64,000 nucleotides of DNA, taken from NCBI GenBank assembly GCA_000467715.1, contig AJFK01000311.1, forward strand, positions 1 through 64,000, written 5' to 3'. The position numbers and the translations under genes are program-made. How positions within the stretch are numbered: position 1 is the stretch's first letter; each line of letters begins with the position of its first letter. Source of the DNA: Hysterium pulicare CBS 123377 (Eukaryota > Ascomycota > Dothideomycetes > Hysteriales > Hysteriaceae). Positions 9,568 through 21,922 of this stretch are shown here, piece after piece. The notes beneath the pieces were generated by a model. The model had not been told where the DNA came from. It searched no databases and saw only the letters and a program-made list of their open reading frames with translations.

Positions 9568-10916
9568 TCAATCGTTCATCCACGCTGCAACCCTGCTTCC
9601 ACCAAAGCGCGCAGCAAACCGCAGGCCGGTCGAGCCCATGGGAAAATAGGAAACGAGATACCAGACAAGGCAAACCAGCTGGGCGATGGACGCGATAAAG
9701 GTCAAAACGGTGCTGTGCAGCTACAACCATCACGCGGACGGACCACCAGTTAATGACACGAGCAATCGATAAGCCGCTAGCGTGGGGGATGTGATGGGAA
9801 GAAAGGCAAGGATTTGCGTGGGATGCGCTCAAGGATTATTGGATGCAGGGATGTCATGAACAAGGACTCACCCCGAGTGAAAAGTAGAGTGTGAGAGATA
9901 TGCTCCCAAAGTAAGCGGCCGTAAATGGCAGTCTTGGACCGGAGATGAGATGTTGGACTAGAAACAAGCATTAATCTTTACTTGAAACCGGCAGTGGGCG
10001 AGAATGTGAGGGCGGAAGTAGTAGCTTACCGTATTGAATAGGGCCCATCATGACTGCCCATGAAGCTAGGAAGAGAACGGAGCCCATAGTCCACCTGAGT
10101 CGGGCATAGCATTAGCTTCCGAGGACCCTTGACGGCTGACGATTGGAGCAGGGTTGAGGAGGGAGTTGAAATTAGGTAGGCTCTTCTGCAGCGCCCCGGA
10201 TCTAGCACACGCATGATCGATGAAGGGTTGTCTAACCCCAATCGTCGAGTGGCTAGAGAGGGTCATGATGCAAAGGAAGCGCCACAGGCACACCGGGGCT
10301 TCACCCAAGGCTCACTCTGGAATCAGAAATCAAGGAATGCAAAGACCTACAGGATGGCAAACTTCCTTGGTTTAACGAGGAAAACGGGCGTGAACATCAA
10401 TGCGAAGCAGGTAGCAAACATGGCCAAGGCTGCAAGATTGAGGCCACCAAAGACGAGTAATCGGTCCCACCGGCTCACTGTATAGAGAAGAAATAACTGT
10501 CAGCACACTTCTATATCCACTACGGCCGGACAGGTTGCACGGGTATATGCAAGCCTCCTGCAACCAGAGGGATATACGCAGGAACTACGCTTCTATCATT
10601 GTCGCTCTTCGGATCGGCACTGTGCAAGAGCCAGGTGATGTTGCGGATAATGGAACCACCCGTAACGACCATGCCGTTGGGTTCAAGACTTACAAGCAAA
10701 CCATCCTTCCTCCTCTTCTCTTCTTGAAGGTGCCGGTAGTGGTGCCCCAGGACCCTCGGTGGTCGGCAGCCTAACATAGCCACCGGAGCTAAACGGGTTC
10801 AGATTCTGAAGCCTGCTCAAAATGGGTGTGGATGAGAAAGTGTTCACGGGAACGTCTTGGTCCCTTCTACTCCATCCTAATGAGTTCATCGAATCTCGAA
10901 AAGAGGCGGACGCCAT
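9568..10916 (-). CDS. SFT2: Sft2-family Golgi vesicle transport protein
   Basis: Small tetraspanning membrane protein that acts in endosome/trans-Golgi to early Golgi retrograde traffic with the t-SNARE Sed5. Exons: 10694-10916, 10351-10477, 10030-10094, 9872-9957, 9568-9720; 217 aa, the usual length. The cytosolic N-terminus carries the family blocks SLGWSRRDQDVPVN and GYVRLPTTEGPGAPLPAP followed by EEEEGWFALSRWDR, then four hydrophobic segments and a final cytosolic-looking tail. Introns 1 (216 nt) and 2 (256 nt) are long for this genome and contain stop codons. The start ATG at 10916 gives MASASFRDSMNSLGW, matching the family N-terminus. The gene is divergent from the bHLH gene, with about 3.4 kb between them. 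Confidence 0.93.
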
Positions 10917-13900
10917 AGTGTATGTTCTAGGGAGTGCGAATCGAAGGAGAGACAGGTTTTCGAAGAGCAGATAATCAGGCGACGAGGAAATCAAGGTCCA
11001 GTATACTAAACGGTAGCCTGTTCCAAGCCCCAACTCTGTCGCGTACTGAAGTGTAGGTATACGGGTGCGTACGTAACGGCGCACAATCTCGTACTAGAGG
11101 AAGCTTTTGCGGGAGCCGCAGCAAGCGACACAAGATAGCAAGACCCTGAGCAGCCAGGGTAGATGCTGTGCTCTGTAGTTCCCAACTCCAAGAGTGTGGC
11201 TCGTAGTGGTGTGCAGGACGGATAGAGGAGTTGACAAGCGGCGAGAGAGTGGAATAGCTGCGCGACGGGAACGGAGATTTCTTGCAGATGATCTCCACAG
11301 CGTCCTCCTGCAGTTTGAAACGAAAGTGTCCAATGACAGATGTCAGACAGGGTCTTAGACAGGTAGGGCCGGTGCAGGAGGCTTGTGATTAGGTTGAGGT
11401 GCAACAGCTCTCGAGCGCGGAGCCTGGTGCAGTCGAGCAGCAGTGTAGCCCTGGCGGCGGGAGCAGTGGGGAATGCGGCAGACGGAGGCTGTGGAGCGGA
11501 TGATTGGCTGGGAGTGTATCCGTGGATATCAAGCAGAGGAGGGTGTGAACTCAAAGTGGTAGCTTAAGGGTGAATTTGATGATGGCATGGAGCTTGGAGT
11601 CGCAGCTCTTTTGGGGAGATCACCGGGCAATTCGAGCCTAGCGGGCCGTCTCAGCGCTGGAAAGAAAGCAGAGTGGCGGCGCGTCGGCAACCCACCACAC
11701 CGGATTGTTCCATAGCACTTAGCACTCGGACACTCGTAGAAGCAGCACGTCTGAAGGCTGTCGCGAGCAATATGGCATGGCATTGCACCGCACTGCAACA
11801 GACTGACCCTGGGGGCCAAGCGTCGCAGGCAAACCAGAGCCCTCTCACCGTGCTGCCTCTTGCGTGAGTCACATTGGCGCGCCCTCAGTCACTATGTACA
11901 CACGCGTCTGTTTGATCTGAGACCTTGAGACGCTCCATTTCCACTTTGCACCCTCTCTGCGCCGCGGATGACCAGACGAGGCCGCCCTGTCCCGGACAAG
12001 CTGTGGGCGGAGGGCATTCTGGGAGAGGAGGGAGGCCTGCACCTGCAATTGAGTGAATGAGCCACAGCAGGGCACTGGGAGCCGCGAAGCATATAATATC
12101 TCGCACCGTCCGCGCTGCTCCGGCCAACCACTCCTGTTGCCATATATGCCATATCCCCAACCAGCTGCTGCTGCTGCTCTCTCCGTACCTCCAGCCTGCG
12201 CCAGTCCGCGAAGTCCGAGCCTAGCCGCGCCTGTCGAGCCCCTTCGCAGCCGTGAAGAGCTGGCTGGTCGAGTGTGCGCTCCCAGCTGCTGGCTCGCATC
12301 GTGAAGCCCTGCCTTGCCGGCCAACCTGCGCACCAGCAGCACTGATTCGCCATCGGGCGGCTTGGCAAGCGCATCCCGCATTTTGCACCTCCACCGCCTT
12401 TGCCCTCGCCTTTGCCCTCGCCTTCGTGCCCCAGGCCCCAGAGTAGCAGGCTGGCTGGCAGCGAAGTCACTGCGCTCAACCACACTCTCGACGCCGCACT
12501 CGCTCTCCTGTCTCTTCTCGATTTCTCGCCCGCCTCAGCCTCATCCTCGCCTCTTCAGCTCCCCCGTCTCCTCACTCCCGCCTGCATTCACTCCACCCCC
12601 GGCCGGGCGCATCGCCATTTGGTATTTGCCCTATCTTACTGAGGCCGGATCAAAAACCACCCCGAAACCACCACCCCCGGAGACGTTCCCCGCCATCGTC
12701 ACCTATTTTCTCGACGTCGCACAACCACCGCCCACGACCCCTCCATTGAGCGACTCAGCGTCCACTCTGCGGAAAGCTTCTTGTCCGCCGCAGCTCGTGT
12801 CGACTACTTTCCCTCAAAGAAACGGCAAACTTGTCCCACCGACCGCCCTCCCAGCGCCCGTCCACTCATCTCGTTTGCTGCCACCGACGATAGAAGCACC
12901 TAGCCGGCCGCTGCCCTGAGGAGCCAATCGAGTCTACCTGCAATTCCTGTGCCTGCGAGCCATCGTCCTGATTGCTGAGTGTCAAGGTGAGTTCACCTTC
13001 ATTGCTTTTCTTTCACTTTGCCGGCATCGCAACACCTCCACGCTTGTTCGCAACCTGAACCACAACACCTGAGCGCATTAAATATCCCAAAGGGAACAAC
13101 TCAGTCCGGTGTAACCAGTTCACCGACTGCTGCGCTCTCCTTTGTGTGTTTCACCGTCTCCACGCCGAGGTGCATCGCCGCTGCTGTCCGCCTTTACTCG
13201 CCTCGCAGCCTCTTCCCTGTGCGCCACACTCATGCAACCAACCTCTGCACCGTAGAACCCTCGATTTTCTTTGGCATGGTGTAATTGCTAACAGAAAACC
13301 TCTATAGCGCACTTCAACACCTTAGCCACGAGCGACCATTCTGACCGAACACACCGCCAGGTCTGTATACTCATTTCCGCAGCTCATACATTGAACACCA
13401 GCCGACTTGGAGGATAGATACGAGTTTACTGTGACACCCAGCACATACAACCACCTCGATTTCTCTCCAACATCTAGTTTGGCGGATTCCACCGCCCTTT
13501 AGCATACACCTCTCCATTTGGGCCCCACAGGGTTGATTGGGAGAGCAAAACGTTGCAACGATTGTAGAGCACTGCAGCCTTCGAAAGCAGTTTCTGGTCG
13601 GGTGAGTCTCCTCCCCTGGTAATGAAGCGCAGACGGCAGCAATGGTACAGGAGATGCGGGCCTAACGCTTCTTATGCAGAACTCAGAGCAAACTCGATAC
13701 CCAAAGCGAGGGCATCAGAAGAGGCTTTGCTAGTAGTGTCAAGCTACTGAAGCGAGGTTCCGCTTAGACTGCCTAGATTGCTTTTGTGCACACACCCTCA
13801 CAAACTCTCATTGAGAACACTTATATGGTCACGAACCGGTCTCGTGCTGCAATCATCCATTCAATCCTGCCTCTGTGCATTCCGTACTCACTCGGCTGGG

Positions 13901-14362
13901 TCGAAGTCAAGATCGTTTCAGATCGTTGAGACCGGGGACCAACAGCAGGCCTCGGCCTCATACATCCACATTCCAAGGCTACTGCAACCTTCTCCAACTA
14001 ATTATGCCAGTGTCCAGTAAGTATTCAGTCCGTCACATCCCCTCAACCCACCCCCCTTCACTTGTCATGCGACTGCTTCCCGAGTGCATTACTATTTTAA
14101 GCCATCACTGTCTTTCCTTTGTTATATATCATGCAGGACCTCAGAGTTCAAAGAGAATTACTCGCTCATTCACTTCCTACTTTAATTGTTCACAATGCTA
14201 CGAGAAGGAATCTTACTAACAGTCCCCCAAGCGGACACATTTCTTCGTTCTCATCCCTCCAACTCTTTTCAGCCTCTGAAGTTATTCGTGAAGCCGGATC
14301 TGCATTTTGGCTCCATCTCTGACGACCGTTTAGACCAGGACATTTTCAATAACAACGCTGCC
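10917..14362 (+). promoter_or_regulatory. Long upstream region and spliced 5' leader of the bHLH gene
   Basis: No protein gene seen in 3.4 kb between SFT2 and the bHLH gene; the right half is rich in C/T runs, as in fungal promoters and leaders. Three well-formed plus-strand intron candidates point to a spliced 5' UTR: 12987-13307 (GTGAGT, TGCTAAC, TATAG), 13602-13679 (GTGAGT, CCTAAC, TGCAG) and 14017-14135 (GTAAGT to TGCAG). Several short upstream reading frames are present in the leader. SFT2 promoter elements must lie near 10917-11500. Confidence 0.6.
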
Positions 14363-15988
14363 ATGGCCGCCAACGGCTCACCTGCACCTTACATCAAGGA
14401 GGAGGTTGACGACATGGCCTTCAATCCAAACAACTATATGAGCCACAATGGATTCAACGTGTCGCAACAATACGGCAACCAACACTTCAATAATTCCCAC
14501 GAGAATGTTGGCGGCATCAATCCTTCAGATCTAACCATGAGTGGGAGCTTCTCGATGAACAACCAATTTGGGAACTCCAACATGAGCTCCAGCTACATCC
14601 ACGGTGCTGCTGGAATAGCTGACGACGAGCTGGAGGATTCCTTAGGCAACCTAGATCATGGAAGCCACCAAGGATTTAATGGCTTTAATGACCAAGATAA
14701 TATGGGCCACCAAGGATATTTCCCTGGGAACGTCAATGGCCTCCCAGTGTCGGGAAATAATCCTAACATGAACCAGATGTATTCCAACACTCCCGACGAC
14801 CTCCCTATTCAAAGTCCATTCGTGCAAAACCACAATTTCGACTTCTCTCAATATCAGTCAGCGCCACAGCGAATGGGATTCCATCAACAAACGCCCAACA
14901 TACAGAACGGAGCCATGGCACGAGCGAGGATGCCAGCACAAATGAGCCGAAATGGCTCTGACGGACGTAGCCCCATGTCTCCAAAGACACCGGCCCTAAG
15001 CGGTCTACATCTCGGGACACCAGATTCCGGCAGTTTCCCCTCGCAACCAATCATGACCAATCCGATCAATCACCGCCACCAGAAGAGCATGTCTAGTCAG
15101 TGGGACAACACTCCAGGCAGTGCCCACTCATGGATCGACTCTCCTACGCAGTCCCCCCATGCTTCATCATTGCATCATCAACAGATTTCGGAGGTACTCC
15201 AATCAGGCAAGCATGCCTCGCTACCCGCGAAAGTCGACATTGGGCAATCACAGGATGCAAAGAAGCGTAGACGACGAGAGTCTCACAATCTTGTCGAGCG
15301 TAGACGAAGAGACAACATCAACGAACGTATTCATGATCTGTCTCGCCTTGTACCGCAGCATCGTCTTGAGGACGAGAAGGTCCGAAAACACATCAACAAC
15401 AACGGGCCGATCTCGCCGACACTCGCTGCAAGCGGCATGTCACCACCGCAAGCTACTTCATTATTGGCTGGTGGTAGTGGACGACGAGCTGCTGGGAACA
15501 TCACACAGGGCCTGCCTATCGAAGAGAAGGATAAAGGGCCGAATAAGGGCGACATCCTTAACGGGGCTGTGAGCTGGACTCGGGACCTTATGTGGTTCCT
15601 ATACAAGAAGATCCAAGAGACCGACGAGATGAGTGCACACATTAGGACTCTTACAGGCGAGGACTGGCCGAGCGATGAGACTGAGGAAGAACGACGCATG
15701 CGCACAGAGCTGGTCGATGCTGTGGATAAGAATGGTGTTAATACCTTCAAGTACTCTCGAGGACCCGGCTCAGGTCTACGTGTACCGAAGCATACCAATG
15801 TCGCTGGTGAACCAATACACCAGATCTCTCCGCAGAGCCTAAGCCCAGGTATGCAGAGTGGAGGTAGTGGTACCAACTCCGGTGGCAACGCTCAACCGCA
15901 GTTTTGGATCAACCAGCAAGGTGGCAATAGTAGCGGTTCCTTCACTTTGAAGGAGGAAGACGAGTATAACGGTATGGAGATGGGTTGA
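14363..15988 (+). CDS. bHLH transcription factor with a long loop
   Basis: 541 aa from ATG 14363 (context GCTGCCATGG); an in-frame ATG at 14195 would add 56 residues. The first 290 residues are Asn/Gln/Ser/Pro-rich and disordered, typical of an activation region. The basic region (about 300-317) has the His308-Glu312-Arg316 triad of class B bHLH proteins that bind CACGTG. Helix 1 ends near Pro331, helix 2 begins near Asn394 (NKGDILNGAVSWTRDL), so the loop is 62 residues rather than the usual 5-20. No leucine zipper is clear after helix 2. Resembles a fungal family annotated loosely as HLH/GlcD-gamma or USF-like; target genes unknown. Probably regulated through its long multi-intron leader. 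Confidence 0.88.
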   Translation: MAANGSPAPYIKEEVDDMAFNPNNYMSHNGFNVSQQYGNQHFNNSHENVGGINPSDLTMSGSFSMNNQFGNSNMSSSYIHGAAGIADDELEDSLGNLDHGSHQGFNGFNDQDNMGHQGYFPGNVNGLPVSGNNPNMNQMYSNTPDDLPIQSPFVQNHNFDFSQYQSAPQRMGFHQQTPNIQNGAMARARMPAQMSRNGSDGRSPMSPKTPALSGLHLGTPDSGSFPSQPIMTNPINHRHQKSMSSQWDNTPGSAHSWIDSPTQSPHASSLHHQQISEVLQSGKHASLPAKVDIGQSQDAKKRRRRESHNLVERRRRDNINERIHDLSRLVPQHRLEDEKVRKHINNNGPISPTLAASGMSPPQATSLLAGGSGRRAAGNITQGLPIEEKDKGPNKGDILNGAVSWTRDLMWFLYKKIQETDEMSAHIRTLTGEDWPSDETEEERRMRTELVDAVDKNGVNTFKYSRGPGSGLRVPKHTNVAGEPIHQISPQSLSPGMQSGGSGTNSGGNAQPQFWINQQGGNSSGSFTLKEEDEYNGMEMG

Positions 15989-17860
15989 CGCACCCTCATC
16001 TCATCTCATCTCATTTCGAACGAACCTTCTTACCGACACTCGATGTCAAATCCTCGAATTGTTACTACGACGTTTGCAAATTCATGATACCCTCTGGCGA
16101 TACCCCTACGACATAGTGTTTGCATTTGGCATAATTTGTTTGCAAGAGTAGGGAGTGAAGAAGAAGGGGCTGTCTACAGTGTTTGTCTTGAATACTTTAG
16201 ACCCACTTGAAGGAGCAAGCATGATCAGATAAAGCTGCTTCAACACACCCACGCTCCATCTGACCCTTCTTCTTCTCTCTCCCATCTATCGTCTTTTGCT
16301 GGACACTAGACGGAGATTTCTTTGCATACTTACACCCAGTTTGATATCATCACATTTCTGGCGTTCCTGGCGCCCTATAGGTTTTGAGTTACGTGGTTCT
16401 GCTTCTCATATCCCATTTTCTAGCAAGTTTCTGCTTTTCAATCTGGCATACGAGGGAGATACTTTGGGATCATACTCTAGTAAGGATATGTTTCTGATTT
16501 GTTTTCCTTGCTTGCACTGCACATCTGTCATATGGATCATTTTTATCAGCACACACGGCACGACTCTCCACTACATCGGATACAGTTTGTCTGAGCGAGG
16601 AATTGTAGGGTAAGGGAGGTTCGCTAGGCGTTGGTGGCGCGACGTTCGATGGATTTGTTGATCTGAGTGACCGAGCGATTGAGACATGAGCGTCGCATAT
16701 AGCCATCGAGGCGGAGACTGTTGTTGTTGTGCAGTGATATATCATCTTCGTTTTCATTACGGGCGGTGGGGTTTATGCATTTCCATGGATTTCTCTTATT
16801 TTTGTCCTTTACACTACTACGGATGGTGATGGGTTGTGGTTTATTCCTGGGCTTATGCTTTAATCTCTTTGATACACGTATCAACCAATCCATCATATCG
16901 GGACTACTGGTGTTCATGACCGAAGAGATCATTATCGAGACTACGTATACTTTACCAACTGGCTTGAACTGAATCGAGCCTTGCGCCATATGAGTTTCTG
17001 AAAGGGAAGGGACTTTTTGCCTAATCTCTTCACACCCGCTGTGAATACAAAAGTAGATCTTGAGGAACGTATCTGAGATCTAAGTAAGATTCAACCGTCC
17101 CCACATGCTCCCGCCAAAGACAGCCATATGACAGCTGCTGTGCCATAACTTCTCCACTCCAACAATCAGCTTTTCTTCGTCTGAGACCCTGCTGCATCAC
17201 CTCTCGTCCATTTTTGACATTTTTGACAGCCTGCTGCATCGCCTAACTCTCTTTGGTTCCAAGATCCCCGCTTTGTTCTCTTTGCCTGCTGCACAACTAC
17301 CACCAATAACACCACCCTCATTATTACCCGAAAACTGAAGTCCAAGGGTTTCAAAGACGCACCACCGTTCCTGTATGTTGTGCAAGAAGCGCACAGACCC
17401 TTCTTTCTTTGATGTTGTGGAACGTTGCTCGACAGCGACTACGCTATCGTTAGAGATAAAAATACTTCGTGGCACCAGTTGTCTCTGTATCCCAAGCCCG
17501 GGCTTTAGGCCGGATTCCTGGTGGGGTTCTTGGCATCGGCGCCAGAGGAGTGTGGCGGTGCGTCTAGGGCACTGCACTTTGTACTTCCGAGCTCTTCCGG
17601 CCACGATCTACTGTATGGATCCTGCTGTGTGCAGTGCAGTACTTCATGCTGTGACCTTCCTTTTCCCCAGAATGTTGTGATCAGGTCTGCACAGGCCAAG
17701 GTCTGAAAGTTGTGATGAAACCTGTCAGAATCTCTGCTTCGCTTTTCCCTCCCCATGCCCGAGCTCGGACTTGTCAGAGTCCTCCCCTTCTCGGCAGCTT
17801 CCGAACCAGGAACCGGGAATAAAAGTTGGGGGCTGCTGCATTCCAATGAAACGTTGGTAT
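15989..17860. other. 3' region between convergent bHLH and COX19 genes
   Basis: Begins with a CATCT repeat just after the bHLH stop and carries a T-rich 3' UTR-like segment. Two copies of CCTGCTGCATC with a repeated TTTTTGACA lie at 17190-17245. No gene found on either strand. Confidence 0.5.
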
Positions 17861-18943
17861 CTATGGTTCCTTAGGCTTATCTTGTGCTTTAGATTCGGTT
17901 ACAGATTTTAAAGTGCTATTTGTAGGAGTCATTGGTAAAGCTTTATCAGTGTCGTCCCCGAATCCCAGATTCTTGAAGGAGTCAGGGGCCATAAGATTGC
18001 TGTCATAAGGAAACAAATTGTCAGTTCAAGTTATTTTTAGTATGTTTCATCGGACCGAGTCGGAGTTGTGCAACAAGGGATGTAGAAAAAGTGAAGAAAA
18101 GCGTAATTGACCCGGTCAAGACCATGGAAAGAGGGATGTGGTTAGATAAAATACGGACAAAGTCGGGAAGCTTTTTGCAGAATGGGGTATGACGATATGA
18201 TAAGTTGCAGGTCGGGGAGATAAACGCCCGTTCACGGGTTTCAGAGCTTGACAGAATGCCAGGGAGAGCAAAGACAACCCCCTTGCGTCTCAGTGGAGAT
18301 AACCCTGTTGATCCTTTATTGTCCCGAAGACCCGGTCCAAAGGCGTAAAACCGATGGGAGTGACATTGACAGTGTGGTATCACAAGACCTGTGTCTTTTC
18401 TATCCCTTGCAGCGCGAGAGACGAGTGGGTGGCTTAAGACATGCGAATACTGGTGCGAATGAGGCTGTTGTGGGAAATGTCGGAACAACAAGGAAAGACT
18501 TAGTACGTACCGCTCCATTCGGCACTGAAGGTATGACTTGGATAGCATCCGACATTCCGGGTCGTTACTCCCGCGGTGTGAACGTAGACACCTAAGATAC
18601 GATGCCATGATGGACTTGCATTCCCCTGGTTTGAGATATCAGTCATGATGATAGGTGTCGCGTCATAAGGGTACTTGGTAAGTGTCATGGGGGATGATGT
18701 AGGTGTGTGATGGTCGTAAGAAAAGGCCGAGGGGATGAGGTAGACTGACCGTCGTGATCAAGGGGAAAGGATCCTCGTTCAGGCCTGTGCGAATGAGCAT
18801 GTTAGCCGGAGTTTCCAATTCCTCACTGTCTGCCGCAGACAGAATAGACGGAAAGGGAAGAGGAGTGAAGGGTGGCACACGAGAACTCACGGGATTGGCT
18901 TCTGGATTTTCTGGCCGCCTCCTGGACCCCCAAATGCACTCAT
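17861..18943 (-). CDS. COX19: Cytochrome c oxidase assembly protein Cox19
   Basis: Twin CX9C protein of the mitochondrial intermembrane space that takes part in copper delivery to cytochrome c oxidase with Cox11. Exons: 18891-18943, 18750-18784, 18511-18625, 17861-17999; 113 aa. Family blocks MSAFGGPGG, PPERGSFPLDHDGEC, NDPECRMLSKSYLQCRMERNLM and NLGFGD are rebuilt across the junctions. The twin motifs are Cys32/Cys42 and Cys54/Cys64, each with exactly nine residues between, as required for Mia40 oxidation. The intron between exons 3 and 4 is about 500 nt, unusually long here. Convergent with the bHLH gene. Confidence 0.94.
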
Positions 18944-19341
18944 TGCACGTCGGAGTCTTGTAGCAAGACTGATTGATGCTCGGAAAGTCAATTGTGACGA
19001 GGGAGGAGGCTTAATGTAGCTACACGGGCAATCACCAACTCTTGGAAGTCAAAAGCTGGAGACTTTGAAGACAAGGACGCGGATTAAAGATTCGCCGCTT
19101 CCACCAATGACGAAATATCATAGGCATTACCTAATCCTCAAACAGCAAAAAGATCGGAATCGGATTACTCTCTTTGTTTTCTTGTTGCTGTATAAAGGCC
19201 TAAGGTCACTTTGCGGGTGGGGTATCAATTCATCTCTCATATCAGCAACGCTCCAAACCCAGACTCCAGCCATCCCCCCATTTCGCCGTCATCTCTGCCC
19301 AGCCGGTTGCCTTTTATCTCTTTACTCAAGGTCAAGACCAC
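18944..19341. other. COX19 promoter / NPR3 3' flank
   Basis: About 400 bp holding the COX19 promoter and NPR3 3' UTR. No gene or clear structure seen. Confidence 0.5.
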
Positions 19342-21922
19342 TCACCAATGCCTAACAGTAACCAGCCAGCCCCCTTCCCTCACCCCTGACAACAGCGCCG
19401 CCACCCTCTTCCTCTTCAAGCCCTCTATAACCGCGATGTCGTCAAGCGCATGTTTGCCATCAAAATATTTCAATAGTAGTGGCCACATATCTCTTAGGTC
19501 CTTGTCTGAAAACGTCTTCCCAATTCTCTCCAACCATCTTGCCTCTAGAGCGTTTGCTTTCTGCGGAGAAATGATAAGTGTCGGCTTGAAGTGGGTTGGA
19601 GACGGGGGACTCGAAACAGTAGCGTCTGGAGAAGGCAAGAGCGGGAATAAAGGGCTTGGAGTATCATGGTTTGCTGTAGGCGAGCGAGAGGATGAGGGAG
19701 ACGATGTCTGTTTTACGTGTAGCGGTGAGGGTCGATGTGATCTGTGGTCTCCAGAGGGGTGCTGTACGGTAGTGCGATTGCTGCCTGTGCTGCCAGCGTC
19801 GGAGGAGGGTCGAGATGGGGAACGATGAGGAGTTAGTCTAGGTGAGAGGATCGTCGAACTGGATGATTCTGTGGCGTCTGTGGCCGTATGACGTAGGGGG
19901 GTTGAGGGCCTGTTCGCGGAAAGAAACGAGGAGCGCTTGTTATATTCGGAGCCAGAGAGGATTGAGGAAATGGATTCGGCGTCGTCGGCGTGGCGGGAGG
20001 ATTCTTCTTCGGCCTTCTTCGTGGCGGCTTCACGCTCTGTCTCCACAGCTACTTCTGCTTTTATGTCTGCAGTTACGCGTACCCAAGCAAATGTACGAAG
20101 TTGCGTCACCCATCCCCCTCGCATCAGCCAGGCAAGAATCTCCATGTAGGCCTCGCGGTGGTCGTTTGTCGGAATAAACATTCTATAAGGACGAGGCGTT
20201 CCAGAAAGCAGACTTAATATTTTTGGCAATGATGGAAGTGTCGGGAAGCGTGTTGCAAATGCTGGGATAGCAGCTTTCAAAGCCGCCACGTCTGCGTTCG
20301 GAGAGACAATGTAGGTGTCCCGTGGATGGAGGGGAGGAATAAGGCGAGCCCGACGCCAGTATACGAGATGTCCAGCAATGTATTCGATGTCTTGGGCAGG
20401 TATGGAGTTCTTTATCGAGATTTTCTGCAAGGATTTCGTGGGTGTGATGTTTCGGATGTAAAAGGCTAATGGCGTGTTCATATCCTTTGAATCACCTTCC
20501 AATTCCTTCACAAGGGTTTCTGTGTCCTCTAAGAGGAGAAGCGCAGAATGTTGTGTGAGGGGTGCGTCGTTCTCCTTATTATCATCCACGACATTTGCAG
20601 TCGTCAGCCAGAGACCGGGCATTTGTGGTTCAAGAGCGGATGGAAGATATGGGGTTGAAATCGCCTGGGGAATCTGGAACGATGTGTCGAATGTAGCGTC
20701 GAAGTGAATGTGAGCAATTTTATCATTGGAAATAGCATCGAACATTATTGCAATGGACTTTGCTAGCAGAGAAGTGTTGATGATTTCATGCCATGTGATG
20801 GACATTGGATCTCCTACATCGATGTTATTTCTTGTAACTTTAACAATGACTACAATAGAAATACTCACCATTCTCTTTTGCCCTCTGCTTCATATGTAGG
20901 ATTCGCTTTGTCTCCTTCCAAACGTAGTTGAATCTCGCTTGCTCGTACTTGAGTGCCTTTGCATACTTCCTGCTAACATTGTCGTACATCTCCTTGACCC
21001 TTAGTTGATATTCTAGTGCCGGTGGATTCAGCACAAAGACAACATTGAACATAGTCATATCAGGGCCAGCTTTGATTCCATTTGTTGAGCTCTGTGTATC
21101 CGATCCAGCGTCCGAGACTGCCTCAGAGGCAGCACCAGACATCAAGCCGTGTCCATAGCCGGGTTCAAAGCCCTCTGGATAAACAAACCTCTCCTCTGGT
21201 TCTTGCTCATGCATGTCAAGACCCTCATCTTCACCCACGATCCTAAGGCTCGCAAGAATTTCCTGCTCGTGCTGTTGCTCTTCTGGGGTGGTCTTTTCCT
21301 TCTCCATTTCCCATCGTCGCCCCTTCTTCCAACCGCCGTCACCCCGAACAAACATGGGCGCACCCACAAACACAATGTTCTCCACACCGAGCTCGAATCG
21401 CCTTTTGTTGAAAGATTTGCTAGGACAAAGCATCTTCTCCAAAGCATCTACTTTGAAGCCCAGAACAGTCTCCCAATCCGGCGTACCGTCGCCATCGCCC
21501 CTGCCATGGGCACTACCTTTACGCGAGCCATCTCCATGCGCCGGCTCATCCAGCAACCCGGGGTCGTCATCCTCAATTGTGTCCTGCCTGCTCCATGCAC
21601 CTCCCCCGCCGGCCCGGCTCTTTTCGCGGTCTCGATGACTTATTACAGTGCGACCTGAGCCCCTGCCACTAGCTCGGCTGCCTCCTTCATCATCCCCTTC
21701 ATTCTCTGTACTGCTGTCCCAGTCGCTGCTGCTGCTGGCACTGTCGTCAGTGCCTGTTGAAGTTCGGTTTCCGTACCATGAGGGTACTGAATTAGCCGCA
21801 AGGGAGGCGGCGGACGGCGAGGAAGGCGGATAGTGAAAGACGAGGCGAGGACCGAGAGAGCGCGACTTAGTCACTAGAAGAATGGCATGGAGGTTCGACG
21901 CTGGTGGGAGAGGAAGGGACAT
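19342..21922 (-). CDS. NPR3: Nitrogen permease regulator 3 (SEACIT/GATOR1 subunit)
   Basis: Subunit of the Npr2-Npr3-Iml1 complex, the GTPase activating complex that restrains TORC1 when amino acids are scarce; acts at the vacuole. Exons: 20869-21922 and 19342-20813; 841 aa. The N-terminus (SNLHAILLVTKSRSLGPRLVFHYPP) is the conserved Npr3 longin opening, followed by an acidic, Ser-rich insert (about 60-145), then VLGFKVDALEKMLCP and FVGAPMF blocks and the MFNVVFVLNPP motif. The 55-nt intron joins RAKENG to DPMSITWHEI. The C-terminus has a helical/winged-helix block (WLERIGKTFSDKDLRDMWPL). A Ser/Thr/Pro-rich insert (about 690-760) is of low complexity. Divergent from the cyclin-like gene. Confidence 0.92.

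Noticed and set aside
11869-12485. Several overlapping 190-200 codon frames on the minus strand in the bHLH upstream region
   Set aside because: GC-rich low-complexity frames overlapping each other with no domain; most likely chance frames in a promoter/leader.
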